This document shows, piece by piece, positions 13,632 through 22,048 of a stretch of 24,312 nucleotides of DNA; position 1 is the stretch's first letter; each line of letters begins with the position of its first letter. Location of the stretch: positions 1 through 24,312 of the forward strand of contig JBFWWB010000030.1 of assembly GCA_050246435.1 (NCBI GenBank). Direction: 5' to 3'. Source of the DNA: JAKFWI01 sp050246435. GTDB taxonomy: Bacteria; Pseudomonadota; Alphaproteobacteria; Caulobacterales; Aquidulcibacteraceae. The notes beneath the pieces were generated by a model that saw only the letters and a list, made by a program, of their open reading frames with translations, ran no database searches and was not told the origin of the DNA. The position numbers and the translations under genes were made by a program.

Positions 13632-16178
13632 TCAGGCCGCGCTGGCGGGGATGACGAACGTATCGATCACGCGCTTTTCTCCGGCCTTGTCGAAATCGAC
13701 CGTCAGCTTGTTGCCTTCCACCGCGCGCACGCGGCCATAGCCGAACTTGTCGTGGAACACGCGCGCGCCGAGATCGAAGCGCGAATCTTCCGCACCGGAC
13801 TTGGCGACCAGGCGGGCCTCGCCGTCGATCGTAGGCGGTCGCTTGCCGGCCCCGGCGCCGAAACCGCCGCGCGCCTGCGCGCGCTGCCAGCCTGGGCTCG
13901 AATACCCTGATTTGAACCCGCCCGCCGGCTCGAACGCGTCGAAGCGGCTCACGCCGCTGTCTCGCGCGCCGCCGCCGACATAGCCCGTCTCCGACACCGC
14001 ATCGACGTTCGCCTCAGGCAATTCGTCGATGAAACGCGATGGCAGCACACTTTGCCAGCGGCCATAGATCTGGCGGTTCGCAGCGAAGGAAATGCGCGCG
14101 CTTTCCCGCGCCCGTGTGATTCCCACATAAGCGAGCCGGCGCTCCTCCTCCAACGCCTTCTGGCCGCTTTCGTCGATCGCGCGCTTGGAGGGGAACACCT
14201 CCTCCTCCCAGCCGGGCAGGAACACAAGCGGCCATTCGAGGCCCTTCGCGGCGTGCAACGTGGAGAGATGCACCTGATCGCCGCTTTCGCCGGTTTCGAT
14301 GTCGAGCACGAGGGCGACATGTTCAAGATAGGCTTCGAGGCTGTCGAACTGGCTCATGCTCTGGACAAGCTCTTTCAGGTTTTCGAGCTTGGTCTGCGCT
14401 TGCGGGCTTTTGTCGGCGCGCAGCGCGTCGGTGTAACCGCTCTCATCAAGCACGATCTCGGCCAGCTCGATATGGCTGATGTGGCGCGCGCGCTCGCGCC
14501 AGCGATCCATGTCGCCCAGGAACGCGCGCAGCGCCGTGCGGGCCTTCAGCGGCAGATCATCGGTCAGCGCCAATTCGCGCGCGGCGGCGGTAAGCGTGCG
14601 GAACCGCGCAGCGCCGCCTGCCGGCGGCGGCTCCTCCGGCGCAAGCTCCCCCGTCAAACCGTCGAACAGGGGGCCATTGAACAGCGGGCCGCTCTCGTTC
14701 ACCCAGCGTGGCGGCGGTGCGGCGGCCGCTTCGTGCAAGCGTTGGATCGTGGCTTCGCCCAGGCCGCGCTTCGGCGTGTTGACGATGCGCTCGAACGCCA
14801 GATCGTCGTCCTCGGAGCGGATGAGGCGCAGATAGGCGTGCGCGTCGCGCACCTCCGCGCGCTCGAAGAAGCGCGGGCCGCCGATCACCTTGTAGGGAAT
14901 CTTCAGCATCAGGAAGCGTTCTTCGAACGCCCGCATCTGCCATGCCGCGCGCACGAGCACGGCGCATTGCGCGTAGCGGTGCGGCCCTCTTTCCGCGTGG
15001 ACAAACTCGCTCTGGTCAGGCGCCGCTCTCGGGCCGCCGATCATCGGCAGCGCCTTCTGCTCGCTCACCCACATTTCGATATCGTCGGCGATGAGACGCG
15101 CTTCGGCCTCCGCGTCCCACACGCCGCGCACCTTCACGCGCTCGCCGCCTTCGGCCTCGGTCCACAGCGTCTTGCCGAGGCGCGCCTGGTTCGACGCGAT
15201 CAAACCAGAAGCCGCCGCGAGAATATGCTCGGTCGAGCGGTAGTTGCGCTCCAGACGGATAATTTTCGCGCCGGGGAAATCGCGCTCGAAGCGCAGGATA
15301 TTGTCCACCTCGGCGCCGCGCCATCCATAGATGCTCTGATCGTCGTCGCCCACGACGCAAAGATTGTTCGAGCCCTGCGCCAACAAGCGCAGCCACAAAT
15401 ACTGCGCGACGTTCGTATCCTGATATTCGTCGACCAGCAGATATTTGAGGCGGCGGTGATAATCGCCCAGCAGATCGGGATGGCCCTGGAAGATCGCGAT
15501 CATGTGCATCAGCAGATCGCCGAAATCGCACGCGTTCAGAATCTTGAGCCGCTGCTGATAGGCCGCATAGAGCATCGCGCCCTTGCCGTCGGCGAAGGCG
15601 TAAGCCTCGTTGCCCGGCACGCGCTCGGGCGCGAGCGCGCGGTTCTTCCAGCCATCGATCAGGCCCGCCAGCGCGCGCGGCGGCCAGCGCTTCTCATCGA
15701 TCTTCTCGGCCTCGATGATCTGCTTCAGGAGGCGGATCTGGTCGTCCGTGTCGAGGATCGTGAAATTGGATTTCAAGCCGACGAGTTCGGCGTGGCGGCG
15801 CAACATCTGCGCCGAGATCGAATGGAACGTGCCCAGCCATCTCAGTCCGCCCGCGCCGGGGCCGAGCAGGCGCTCCACCCGCTCGCGCATTTCCCGCGCC
15901 GCCTTGTTAGTGAAGGTGACGGCGAGGATCTGCCAGGGCTGGGCGCGCCCGATGGAGAGCAGGTGCGCCAGCCGCGTCGTCAGCGCGCGCGTCTTCCCCG
16001 TTCCGGCGCCGGCGAGCACCAGCACAGGCCCCTCGAGCGCCTCGACCGCAGCGCGCTGCTCCGGGTTCAGCCCGTGCAGATACGGCGGCTCCGCGCCGTG
16101 CGGCGCGGATGCTCCCAAAACGGACGCGCCCAAAACAGACGCTCTCTGGGAGATGGGGAGATGAGGCTCGTCGGTCAT
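13632..16178 (-). CDS. UvrD/PcrA-type superfamily 1 DNA helicase
   Basis: This 848-residue 3'-5' helicase is involved in DNA repair and protein displacement. Helicase motifs in order are Q-motif LNPEQRAAVE, Walker A AGAGTGKT (56-63), FTNKAAREMRERV, GTFHS, Walker B LVDEYQDTN, GDDDQSIYGWRGA, LERNYRST, the HAAKGLEWPLVFLPGWEEEVFPS block and YVGITRARE. The C-terminal tail has a Tudor-like end (VFHDKFGYGRVRAVEGNKLTVDFDKAGEKRVID) as in PcrA/UvrD. Odd points are a duplicated SVLGA near the N terminus and a Pro/Gly-rich insert (GPLFNGPLFDG...EEPPPAGG) in the 2B region. Whether to call it uvrD or pcrA needs a tree. Confidence 0.95.
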   Translation of the reverse strand: MTDEPHLPISQRASVLGASVLGASAPHGAEPPYLHGLNPEQRAAVEALEGPVLVLAGAGTGKTRALTTRLAHLLSIGRAQPWQILAVTFTNKAAREMRERVERLLGPGAGGLRWLGTFHSISAQMLRRHAELVGLKSNFTILDTDDQIRLLKQIIEAEKIDEKRWPPRALAGLIDGWKNRALAPERVPGNEAYAFADGKGAMLYAAYQQRLKILNACDFGDLLMHMIAIFQGHPDLLGDYHRRLKYLLVDEYQDTNVAQYLWLRLLAQGSNNLCVVGDDDQSIYGWRGAEVDNILRFERDFPGAKIIRLERNYRSTEHILAAASGLIASNQARLGKTLWTEAEGGERVKVRGVWDAEAEARLIADDIEMWVSEQKALPMIGGPRAAPDQSEFVHAERGPHRYAQCAVLVRAAWQMRAFEERFLMLKIPYKVIGGPRFFERAEVRDAHAYLRLIRSEDDDLAFERIVNTPKRGLGEATIQRLHEAAAAPPPRWVNESGPLFNGPLFDGLTGELAPEEPPPAGGAARFRTLTAAARELALTDDLPLKARTALRAFLGDMDRWRERARHISHIELAEIVLDESGYTDALRADKSPQAQTKLENLKELVQSMSQFDSLEAYLEHVALVLDIETGESGDQVHLSTLHAAKGLEWPLVFLPGWEEEVFPSKRAIDESGQKALEEERRLAYVGITRARESARISFAANRQIYGRWQSVLPSRFIDELPEANVDAVSETGYVGGGARDSGVSRFDAFEPAGGFKSGYSSPGWQRAQARGGFGAGAGKRPPTIDGEARLVAKSGAEDSRFDLGARVFHDKFGYGRVRAVEGNKLTVDFDKAGEKRVIDTFVIPASAA

Positions 16179-16225
16179 TCTGATTCGGCGTGAACCCTAT
16201 AGATAGCACGAACCGCGAACGCAGC

Positions 16226-16261
16226 CAGAAGGCCCGATCAGAGGCGCGATCAGAAGGCGCG
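16226..16261. repeat. Three tandem 12-13 base direct repeats between helicase and DUF1003 genes
   Basis: CAGAAGGCCCGAT (16226-16238), CAGAGGCGCGAT (16239-16250) and CAGAAGGCGCG (16251-16261) stand head to tail in the 108-base spacer between the divergent helicase and DUF1003 genes. The spacing near one helical turn would suit a multi-site operator, but a chance slippage product is equally possible. Confidence 0.5.
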
Positions 16262-16286
16262 CTGCCACCTGGGCCCTCGGGACGCT

Positions 16287-16799
16287 ATGGTGGCCGCCTT
16301 CCCGCACCCGCAGGCGCTCATGACCCAGGTTTCCGATTTCGACATCCTCCGCAAGCTGCGCGACCGCGCCCAGGCGCGCCGCCAAAGCGAGGCCGCCGGC
16401 GAAGGCGCGCCGCGCACCTTGGGCGAGCACTGCGCCGATAGCGTGGCGGCGACCATGGGCTCGTGGAAATTCATCATCGTCCAGTCGGCGGTGCTCATCT
16501 CTTGGATCGTTTGGAACGAGATTTCCGGCCAGAAATTCGACCCCTACCCGTTCATCCTGCTGAATCTCGCGCTGTCCTTCCAGGCAGCCTATTCGGCCCC
16601 CATCATCATGATGAGCCAGAACCGCCAGGCCGATGTCGACCGTCGCCGCGCGATTGAGGATTTCGAAGTGAACCGGAAGGCCGAACTCGAAATCGAGACG
16701 CTGCACGAGAAGATTGACTTGCTGAAGGAGCAGGAGATCGCGCGCCTCACGGCGGCGGTGGACCGGCTCACCGAAATGCTCGAGCGGCGCGGCGGCTAG
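16287..16799 (+). CDS. DUF1003 family membrane protein
   Basis: A protein of about 170 residues with a basic N-terminal part and two membrane helices (about 61-78, FIIVQSAVLISWIVW, and about 88-110). The family signature FDPYPFILLNLALSFQAAYSAPIIMMSQNRQ follows. The C terminus is a coiled coil (VNRKAELEIETLHEKIDLLKEQEIARL). DUF1003 has no established biochemical role. ATG 16287 and ATG 16320 (MTQVSDFDILRK) are both possible starts, and neither has a convincing ribosome site. Its stop lies next to an opposing TAG at 16796-16798. Confidence 0.9.
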   Translation: MVAAFPHPQALMTQVSDFDILRKLRDRAQARRQSEAAGEGAPRTLGEHCADSVAATMGSWKFIIVQSAVLISWIVWNEISGQKFDPYPFILLNLALSFQAAYSAPIIMMSQNRQADVDRRRAIEDFEVNRKAELEIETLHEKIDLLKEQEIARLTAAVDRLTEMLERRGG

Positions 16800-16865
16800 C
16801 GCGCCGCGGAATTGTCGCGCAGCCACTCGGCCAACGCGTCGTCCGTCAGATCACCGGCCGCGAGC

Positions 16866-17072
16866 TTAGCGCGCCGCGAGCGCGAAGACGCGGCACGCCG
16901 AAGCAAGCGAGCGTGGTGCTTCGCGGCCGGCGTCGATCTCTTCGATCAGGCGCGCGAGCGCTGCGCCGCGCGCAGCCGCCGCAGCATCCAGCGCGGCCCA
17001 GAATTCCGGCTCCAGCGCCAGCGACGTGCGATGGCCGGCGAGCACGAGCGAGCGTTTCTCCAGGGCAGGCAT
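16866..17072 (-). CDS. Ribbon-helix-helix domain protein (RHH_4, PF13467)
   Basis: This 68-residue protein reads KRSLVLAGHRTSLALEPEFWAALDAAAAARGAALARLIEEIDAGREAPRSLASACRVFAL. It is the full RHH_4 pattern: a beta strand with GHRTS, then two helices with the EIDAGR turn. Such proteins bind DNA as dimers. It starts at ATG 17072 without a clear ribosome site and is divergent from prmA (50 bases). It could act on that spacer or on its own promoter, which is inference. After the stop at 16866 a shifted frame continues with coding-like codons to 16796. Confidence 0.82.
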   Translation of the reverse strand: MPALEKRSLVLAGHRTSLALEPEFWAALDAAAAARGAALARLIEEIDAGREAPRSLASACRVFALAAR

Positions 17073-17122
17073 GAGCGGCCATGTAGCGCGGGGGACATGA
17101 CGGCGCGAGGCCGCCTCGTTAG

Positions 17123-17992
17123 ATGAACGCGATGCAGCTTCTCACCACCGTCGGCCCCCTGCCCGATATCAAGGCCGCCGCCGCCGCGTTCGACGGGCTC
17201 GATCCCTCGCCGGCGGACGCCGTTTCCTGGTTCGAAGAGGAGCCAAGCCGATTCCGCCTCGAAATCTACGTCTCCACCGATCAGGACGAAGACAGCGCCC
17301 GTGCGGTGATCGCCCATGTCGCGCCCGCCCTGCACGTGCACGCACACGCAATCGACGACGCCGATTGGGTAGCGATGGCGTTGGACGGCCTGCCCCCGGT
17401 GCGCGCCGGGCGCTTCTTCGTGGCCGGCGCGCATGCGCTGGCCCACGCGGCGCCGGGACCGAAGCGCGTCTGGATTGAGGCGAGCGAGGCGTTCGGGACC
17501 GGCCATCACGGCACGACGAAAGGCTGCCTGCTGGCGCTGGAGCATGTGCTGCGCCGCCGCCGCGTGCGCCGGGTGCTGGACTTGGGCGCAGGCTCCGGTG
17601 TGCTGGCGATGGCGGCGGCGATGACCGGCGCACGGGCGCTCGGCGTTGAGCTCGATCCCCGGCCCGCCGCGATCGCTCGCGTCAACGTGGCGAACAATCA
17701 TCTCGGCGCGCGGGTGGCGATCCGCACCGGTGACGCCGGGATCGCGGCGCTGGAATTCGGCCCCGTCCACGATGTGGCGTTCGCCAACATCCTGATGCGG
17801 CCGCTGATCCGTCTCGCGCCGATGATCTCGCGCGCCGTGACCCCGCGCGGGGCGCTGATCCTTTCGGGCCTGCTCAACGCGCAGGCCCCGCTGGTGCTGG
17901 CGGCCTATGCGCGCTTCTTCACCTTGGAGCGGCGCATCCGGCTGGAGGGCTGGTCGACCTTGCTGTTGCGCCGACGCGCGGCGGCGCCTTGA
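17123..17992 (+). CDS. prmA: Ribosomal protein L11 methyltransferase
   Basis: This 289-residue PrmA trimethylates ribosomal protein L11 with S-adenosylmethionine. The N-terminal substrate-binding domain contains VSWFEEEPSRFRLEIYV. Then comes the linker WIEASEAFGTGHHGTTKGCL, with the GTGxHxTT motif typical of PrmA. The methyltransferase core follows, with DLGAGSGVLAMAA (motif I), GVELDP and FANILMRPL (motif IV, usually NILAxPL). An in-frame ATG three codons later is an alternative start. It is followed after 33 bases by an aminopeptidase P gene, a neighbour pair common in alphaproteobacteria. Confidence 0.95.
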   Translation: MNAMQLLTTVGPLPDIKAAAAAFDGLDPSPADAVSWFEEEPSRFRLEIYVSTDQDEDSARAVIAHVAPALHVHAHAIDDADWVAMALDGLPPVRAGRFFVAGAHALAHAAPGPKRVWIEASEAFGTGHHGTTKGCLLALEHVLRRRRVRRVLDLGAGSGVLAMAAAMTGARALGVELDPRPAAIARVNVANNHLGARVAIRTGDAGIAALEFGPVHDVAFANILMRPLIRLAPMISRAVTPRGALILSGLLNAQAPLVLAAYARFFTLERRIRLEGWSTLLLRRRAAAP

Positions 17993-18025
17993 CCGCGCGG
18001 GCCTGCCGCCCCCACCTTCACTCCC

Positions 18026-19837
18026 ATGTTTCAGACTTTCGAAGACGCCGGCGGGCCGGCGCTCGGCCGGGCGCATCTGCCGCTGCTGCGTGCGGAAATC
18101 GCGCGCCGCGGGCTCGATGGATTCATCGTTCCCCACGAGGACGAATATCAGAACGAATACGTGCCTCCGGCATTCGACCGGTTGGCCTGGGCCACCGGCT
18201 TCACCGGCTCGGCCGGGGCGGCGGTGGTGTTCAAGGACGAAGCGGCCGTGTTCGTTGACGGGCGCTACACCTTGCAGGTGCGCGATCAGGTGGATGGCGC
18301 GCTCTACGCCTATCGCGATCTCGTAGAGGGCGGGCCCGCCGCCTACATCCAGGAACGCGCGAAGACCGGCTGGCGCATCGGCTACGATCCGAAGTTGGTG
18401 AGCCCCGACGCGCTCGACAAACTGGCGGCTGCGGCGAAGGCTGCCGGCGCCAGCCTCGTTCCGGTGGAAAGCAATCCAATCGACGCGGTTTGGGAGGATC
18501 GCCCCGCGATCCCCGCCGCGCGCGTGGAGCCCTATCCGCTGGAGCATGCGGGCGAGGACTCCGCCGCCAAACGCCGACGGCTCGGCGAGAGCCTGACGAA
18601 GGATGGCGCGAGCGCCGCGCTCATCACCTCGCCCGCGTCCTTAGCCTGGCTGTTCAACATCCGCGGCGGCGACGTGAAGGCGACGCCCCTGCCGCTGGGC
18701 GCGGCGATCCTGCGCGCGGACGGCGCGGCCGATCTCTTTCTCGCACCGGAAAAAACGACGGACGACTTGCGCGCCTGGCTCGGCAACGAGGTGGCGTTGA
18801 AGCGGCCGGAGGAATTGGCCGCAGCGCTCGCAGCGCTGAAGGGCGCCGCCGTGCGCGTCGATCCGCAGACGGCTTCGGCCTATTATTTCGACCAATTGAC
18901 CGCCATCGGCGCGCAGATCGTGCGCGGGCCCGATCCGGTGACGACGCCGCGCGCGGCGAAGAACGACACGGAAATCGAAGGCGCGCGCCGCGCGCACGCA
19001 CGCGACGGCGCGGCGCTGACGCGCTTCCTGCATTGGCTGGGCACGTACGCGCAAACGCACGACGTGACCGAGATCGAAGCGTGCGAGAAGCTGGAAGGCT
19101 TCCGCGCGGCCACCGGCTTGCTGAAGGATCTTTCGTTCGATTCCATCTCCGGCGCCGGCGATCACGGCGCCATCGTGCACTACCGGGTGACGCAGCGGAC
19201 GAACAAGACGCTCGACCGTGGCTCGCTGTTCCTCATCGATTCCGGCGGCCAATATCTCGACGGCACGACCGACGTGACGCGCACTGTAGCAATCGGCACT
19301 CCGAGCGCGGAAATGCGCGACCGCTTCACCCGGGTGCTCAAAGGTCATATCGCGCTGGCGCGCGTGCGCTTCCCCGCCGGCACCAGCGGCCATCAGCTCG
19401 ATGCGCTGGCGCGGCTTTCGCTGTGGGGCGCGGGCCTCGACTACGATCACGGCACCGGCCACGGCGTCGGCGCCTATCTGGGCGTTCACGAAGGGCCGCA
19501 CCGCATCTCGAAGGGCGTGAACGCGGTGGCGCTGCTGCCAGGGATGATCGTCTCCAACGAGCCCGGCTATTACAAGGAAGGCGGCTACGGGATCCGCATC
19601 GAGAACCTGCAGGTGGTGACGCCGGCCCAGGAGATCGCCGGCGGCGAACGCGCGATGCTGGGTTTCGAAACGCTGACTCTCGCCCCGATCGACCGCCGCC
19701 TCATCGCCGCCGACCTGCTCGACGCAGGCGAGCGAGACTGGCTCAACGGCTATCATGCGCGCGTGCTGGCGCAGATTGCCCCGCAGCTGGATCCCGAAGC
19801 GCGCGCCTGGCTTGCGGAGGCGTGCGCGCCGCTGTAA
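18026..19837 (+). CDS. pepP: Xaa-Pro aminopeptidase (M24B, aminopeptidase P)
   Basis: This 603-residue long-form aminopeptidase P removes N-terminal residues that precede proline. Two creatinase-type N-terminal domains (FIVPHEDEYQNEYVP; FVDGRYTLQVRDQVDG; SPASLAWLFNIRGGDV) precede the pita-bread catalytic domain. Metal ligands are visible: Asp405 in LIDSGGQYLDG, Asp416 in TTDVTRT, the His of HGTGHGVGAYL, the Glu of SNEPGYY and the Glu of GIRIEN. The length and three-domain plan agree with the family. It is probably cotranscribed with prmA; metX follows after 62 bases, where I see no terminator or SAM riboswitch. Confidence 0.95.
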   Translation: MFQTFEDAGGPALGRAHLPLLRAEIARRGLDGFIVPHEDEYQNEYVPPAFDRLAWATGFTGSAGAAVVFKDEAAVFVDGRYTLQVRDQVDGALYAYRDLVEGGPAAYIQERAKTGWRIGYDPKLVSPDALDKLAAAAKAAGASLVPVESNPIDAVWEDRPAIPAARVEPYPLEHAGEDSAAKRRRLGESLTKDGASAALITSPASLAWLFNIRGGDVKATPLPLGAAILRADGAADLFLAPEKTTDDLRAWLGNEVALKRPEELAAALAALKGAAVRVDPQTASAYYFDQLTAIGAQIVRGPDPVTTPRAAKNDTEIEGARRAHARDGAALTRFLHWLGTYAQTHDVTEIEACEKLEGFRAATGLLKDLSFDSISGAGDHGAIVHYRVTQRTNKTLDRGSLFLIDSGGQYLDGTTDVTRTVAIGTPSAEMRDRFTRVLKGHIALARVRFPAGTSGHQLDALARLSLWGAGLDYDHGTGHGVGAYLGVHEGPHRISKGVNAVALLPGMIVSNEPGYYKEGGYGIRIENLQVVTPAQEIAGGERAMLGFETLTLAPIDRRLIAADLLDAGERDWLNGYHARVLAQIAPQLDPEARAWLAEACAPL

Positions 19838-19899
19838 CGCTGGCCTGGCCTTTTCCCCATGCGCGTGCATCCGCCGGCGCGATCGGCTAGATACATCCC

Positions 19900-21072
19900 A
19901 TGAATCAAGTAGTGAGCCGCGTCGGGCGCTGGTCGGCGACGGGAGGATTGAAGACTGTTGCGTTCAGCGCCGACAAGCCGCTGCCGCTGGCCAGCGGCGA
20001 AGCGCTCTCGCCGTTCACGATCGCCTATGAAACCTATGGCGCGCTCAACGCCGAGAAGACGAACGCCGTGCTCGTCTGCCATGCGCTGACGGGCGATCAA
20101 TTCGTGGCCTCGCCCAATCCGGTCACCGGCAGGCCCGCCTGGTGGCCGCGGATCGTCGGCCCCGGCAAACCAATCGACACCAATCGCTTCTTCGTCATCT
20201 GCGCCAACGTGCTGGGCGGCTGCATGGGCACCACCGGCCCCGCCTCCACCGCGCCGGACGGCCAGCCCTACGGCTTACGCTTCCCGATGATCACTGTGGC
20301 CGACATGGTGCGCGCGCAAGCCATGCTGATCGACGCGCTGGGCATCGAAAGCCTGTTCTGTGTGCTTGGCGGCTCGATCGGGGGCATGCAGGCGCTTCAA
20401 TGGGCGGCGGCCTATCCCCATCGCGTATTCGCGTGCGCGCCGATCGCCACCGCCGCGCGCCATTCCGCGCAGAACATCGCCTTCTACGAAGTCGGCCGCC
20501 AGGCGATCATGGCCGATCCCGAATGGCGCGGCGGCGATTATCTGCGCCACGCCACCGCGCCCTCGAAGGGGCTCGCGGTGGCGCGCATGGCCGCGCACAT
20601 CACCTATCTTTCCGAGCAGGCGCTGCACCGCAAGTTCGACCGCGGCCTGCAGGAGCGCGAGGATCTATCCTTCGGCTTCGACGCGGACTTCCAGGTGGAA
20701 TCCTATCTGCGCCACCAGGGCCAAAGTTTCGTCGACCGGTTCGACGCCAACTCCTACCTCTACATCACGCGCGCGATCGATTATTTCGATCTGGCGCTGG
20801 ATTATGGCGGCGCGCTGGCCAACGCGTTCAAAGATTCGCCCACCCGCTTTTGCGTGTTCGGATTCACCAGCGATTGGCATTACCCGCCCGAAGGCAACAA
20901 GGCGGTGGCGCGCGCGCTGATCGCGGCGGGGGCGGAAGCCTCGTATGTCGAGGTCAAGACCGAAAAGGGCCACGACGCCTTCCTGCTTGAGGAACCCGTG
21001 TTCGAGGCGGGCCTCACCGGCTTCATCGACGCCGCCGCCGCCCAGCGCGGCCTGGCGCTGAAGGTCGCCTGA
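19900..21072 (+). CDS. metX: Homoserine O-acyltransferase MetX
   Basis: This 390-residue alpha/beta hydrolase transfers an acyl group (acetyl or succinyl) to homoserine, the committed step to methionine. The nucleophile is Ser159 in LGGSIGGMQALQW, the acid is Asp325 in FTSDWHYPP, and the base is His358 in KGHDAFLLE. Other family marks are HALTGDQF and NVLGGCMGTTGPAS. Whether it uses acetyl- or succinyl-CoA is not certain from annotation alone, since MetX homologues include both. Its stop overlaps the metW start by one base (TGATG), the classical metXW pair. The 62-base leader is too short and lacks the features of a SAM-II riboswitch. Confidence 0.96.
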   Translation: MNQVVSRVGRWSATGGLKTVAFSADKPLPLASGEALSPFTIAYETYGALNAEKTNAVLVCHALTGDQFVASPNPVTGRPAWWPRIVGPGKPIDTNRFFVICANVLGGCMGTTGPASTAPDGQPYGLRFPMITVADMVRAQAMLIDALGIESLFCVLGGSIGGMQALQWAAAYPHRVFACAPIATAARHSAQNIAFYEVGRQAIMADPEWRGGDYLRHATAPSKGLAVARMAAHITYLSEQALHRKFDRGLQEREDLSFGFDADFQVESYLRHQGQSFVDRFDANSYLYITRAIDYFDLALDYGGALANAFKDSPTRFCVFGFTSDWHYPPEGNKAVARALIAAGAEASYVEVKTEKGHDAFLLEEPVFEAGLTGFIDAAAAQRGLALKVA

Positions 21073-21692
21073 TGCAGCACGGCGCGAACGGGGAGCGTGC
21101 CGACTACGGCGTGATCGCCGATATGGTCGGCGACAGCGCGCGCGTGCTCGACGTCGGCTGCGGCGACGGCGCGCTGATGCAGCTGCTGATCCGCACGCGC
21201 CACGCGAAAGCGCGCGGAATCGAGCTCAGCCAGGAAGGCGTGAACGCCTGCGTGACGAAGGGGCTTTCCGTCGTCCAGGGCGACGCCGACGAGGATCTCG
21301 CCGAATATCCCGAAGGCGCGTTCGACTACGTGATCCTCTCGAAGACGATCCAAGCCGTGCACCGCCCGCGCGCAGTGTTGGCGGAGTTGCTGCGCGTCGG
21401 CCGCCACGCCATCGTCTCGTTTCCGAATTTCGGCCATTGGCGGATGCGCATGGCGCTCGCCGCAGGGGGCAAGATGCCCAACACGCCGGCGCTGCCGGCC
21501 GCGTGGCACGATACCGAGAACATCCACCTGTGCACTGTGCGCGATTTCGCCGAGCTCTGCCGGTCGCTGGGCTTGCGGATCGTGCGCGCTGTGCCGATCA
21601 CCGGCGGTGTGGCCGGCGCGCCGTTCGCGCAGACGCTGTGGCGGGCGAATTGGTTCGCGGAAGACGCGGTGTTCCTGCTGACGAAGGCCTGA
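21072..21692 (+). CDS. metW: MetW, methionine biosynthesis protein
   Basis: This 206-residue class I methyltransferase-fold protein partners MetX. The SAM-site motif reads RVLDVGCGDGALMQLLI. It is followed by the MetW-typical GIELSQEGVNACVTKGLSVVQGDADEDL, FDYVILSKTIQAVHRPRAVL and FPNFGHWRMRMALAAGGKMPNTPALP. In several proteobacteria MetW is required for MetX activity. The start is fixed by the one-base overlap with metX. A hairpin follows six bases after the stop. Confidence 0.95.
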   Translation: MQHGANGERADYGVIADMVGDSARVLDVGCGDGALMQLLIRTRHAKARGIELSQEGVNACVTKGLSVVQGDADEDLAEYPEGAFDYVILSKTIQAVHRPRAVLAELLRVGRHAIVSFPNFGHWRMRMALAAGGKMPNTPALPAAWHDTENIHLCTVRDFAELCRSLGLRIVRAVPITGGVAGAPFAQTLWRANWFAEDAVFLLTKA

Positions 21693-21698
21693 AACGAA

Positions 21699-21723
21699 AC
21701 GGGCGGCCCCATGGACCGCCCGT
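21699..21723 (-). terminator. Hairpin between convergent metW and lipoprotein genes
   Basis: ACGGGCGG (21699-21706) pairs with CCGCCCGT (21716-21723) around a nine-base loop. On the - strand the stem is followed by TTCGTTTC, moderately T-rich; on the + strand no T-run follows. It probably ends the lipoprotein transcript and may also stop metXW reads in the other direction. Confidence 0.6.
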
Positions 21724-21747
21724 TCGCGAAAATCCTGCGCCTTCGGG

Positions 21748-21960
21748 TTACGGCGTCGTCGACGTCGTGGTCGTGGAGGTCGTCGTGCTGGACGCCGGCG
21801 GCAGCGCGCTCATCGCATCGGTGGACATGTCCGCCGGCGGCTCCGTCGTCGTCGTGGTTTCGGTGGTCGTGGTGGTGGTTTCAGGCGCAGGCGGGCTGCA
21901 GGCGCCCAGCGCTGCGAGCGCGGCGATCGCCGCCGCGAAACCAAGCTTGCGAATGCTCAT
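21748..21960 (-). CDS. Small threonine-rich lipoprotein
   Basis: A 70-residue precursor. MSIRKLGFAAAIAALAALGAC is a lipoprotein signal with lipobox LGAC and the lipid-modified Cys at 21. The 50-residue mature chain holds 21 threonines in runs of up to six, broken by Glu, Ser and Pro, and ends SSTTTSTTTTSTTP. The frame is open further upstream; the ATG at 21960 is chosen for the signal peptide and a GGAG seven bases before it. The chain is low-complexity and probably unfolded, and no family is recognised. The DNA is a degenerate ACC/ACG trinucleotide repeat, so length variation by slippage is plausible. It lies 88 bases after the P-II gene on the same strand. Confidence 0.8.
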   Translation of the reverse strand: MSIRKLGFAAAIAALAALGACSPPAPETTTTTTETTTTTEPPADMSTDAMSALPPASSTTTSTTTTSTTP

Positions 21961-22048
21961 GGAGAAGCTCCGTCGTCCAGAATCCACCGCCTGCCCGATC
22001 GGATAAGCGGCAGGGCGGACCGGCGCAACCCCCAGCGTGCGCGCCGCA

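Noticed and set aside
14052..16193. 713-codon open + frame opposite the helicase
   Set aside because: The helicase on the other strand has all SF1 motifs; the antisense frame is a GC-rich mirror product with no recognisable domain.
18490..19890. Long open frame within pepP in a second + frame
   Set aside because: Arg-rich shadow translation of pepP; the catalytic domain residues are in the other frame.
19838..19899. Possible SAM-II riboswitch before metX
   Set aside because: The 62-base leader lacks the conserved SAM-II pseudoknot sequences that I know from alphaproteobacterial metX leaders.
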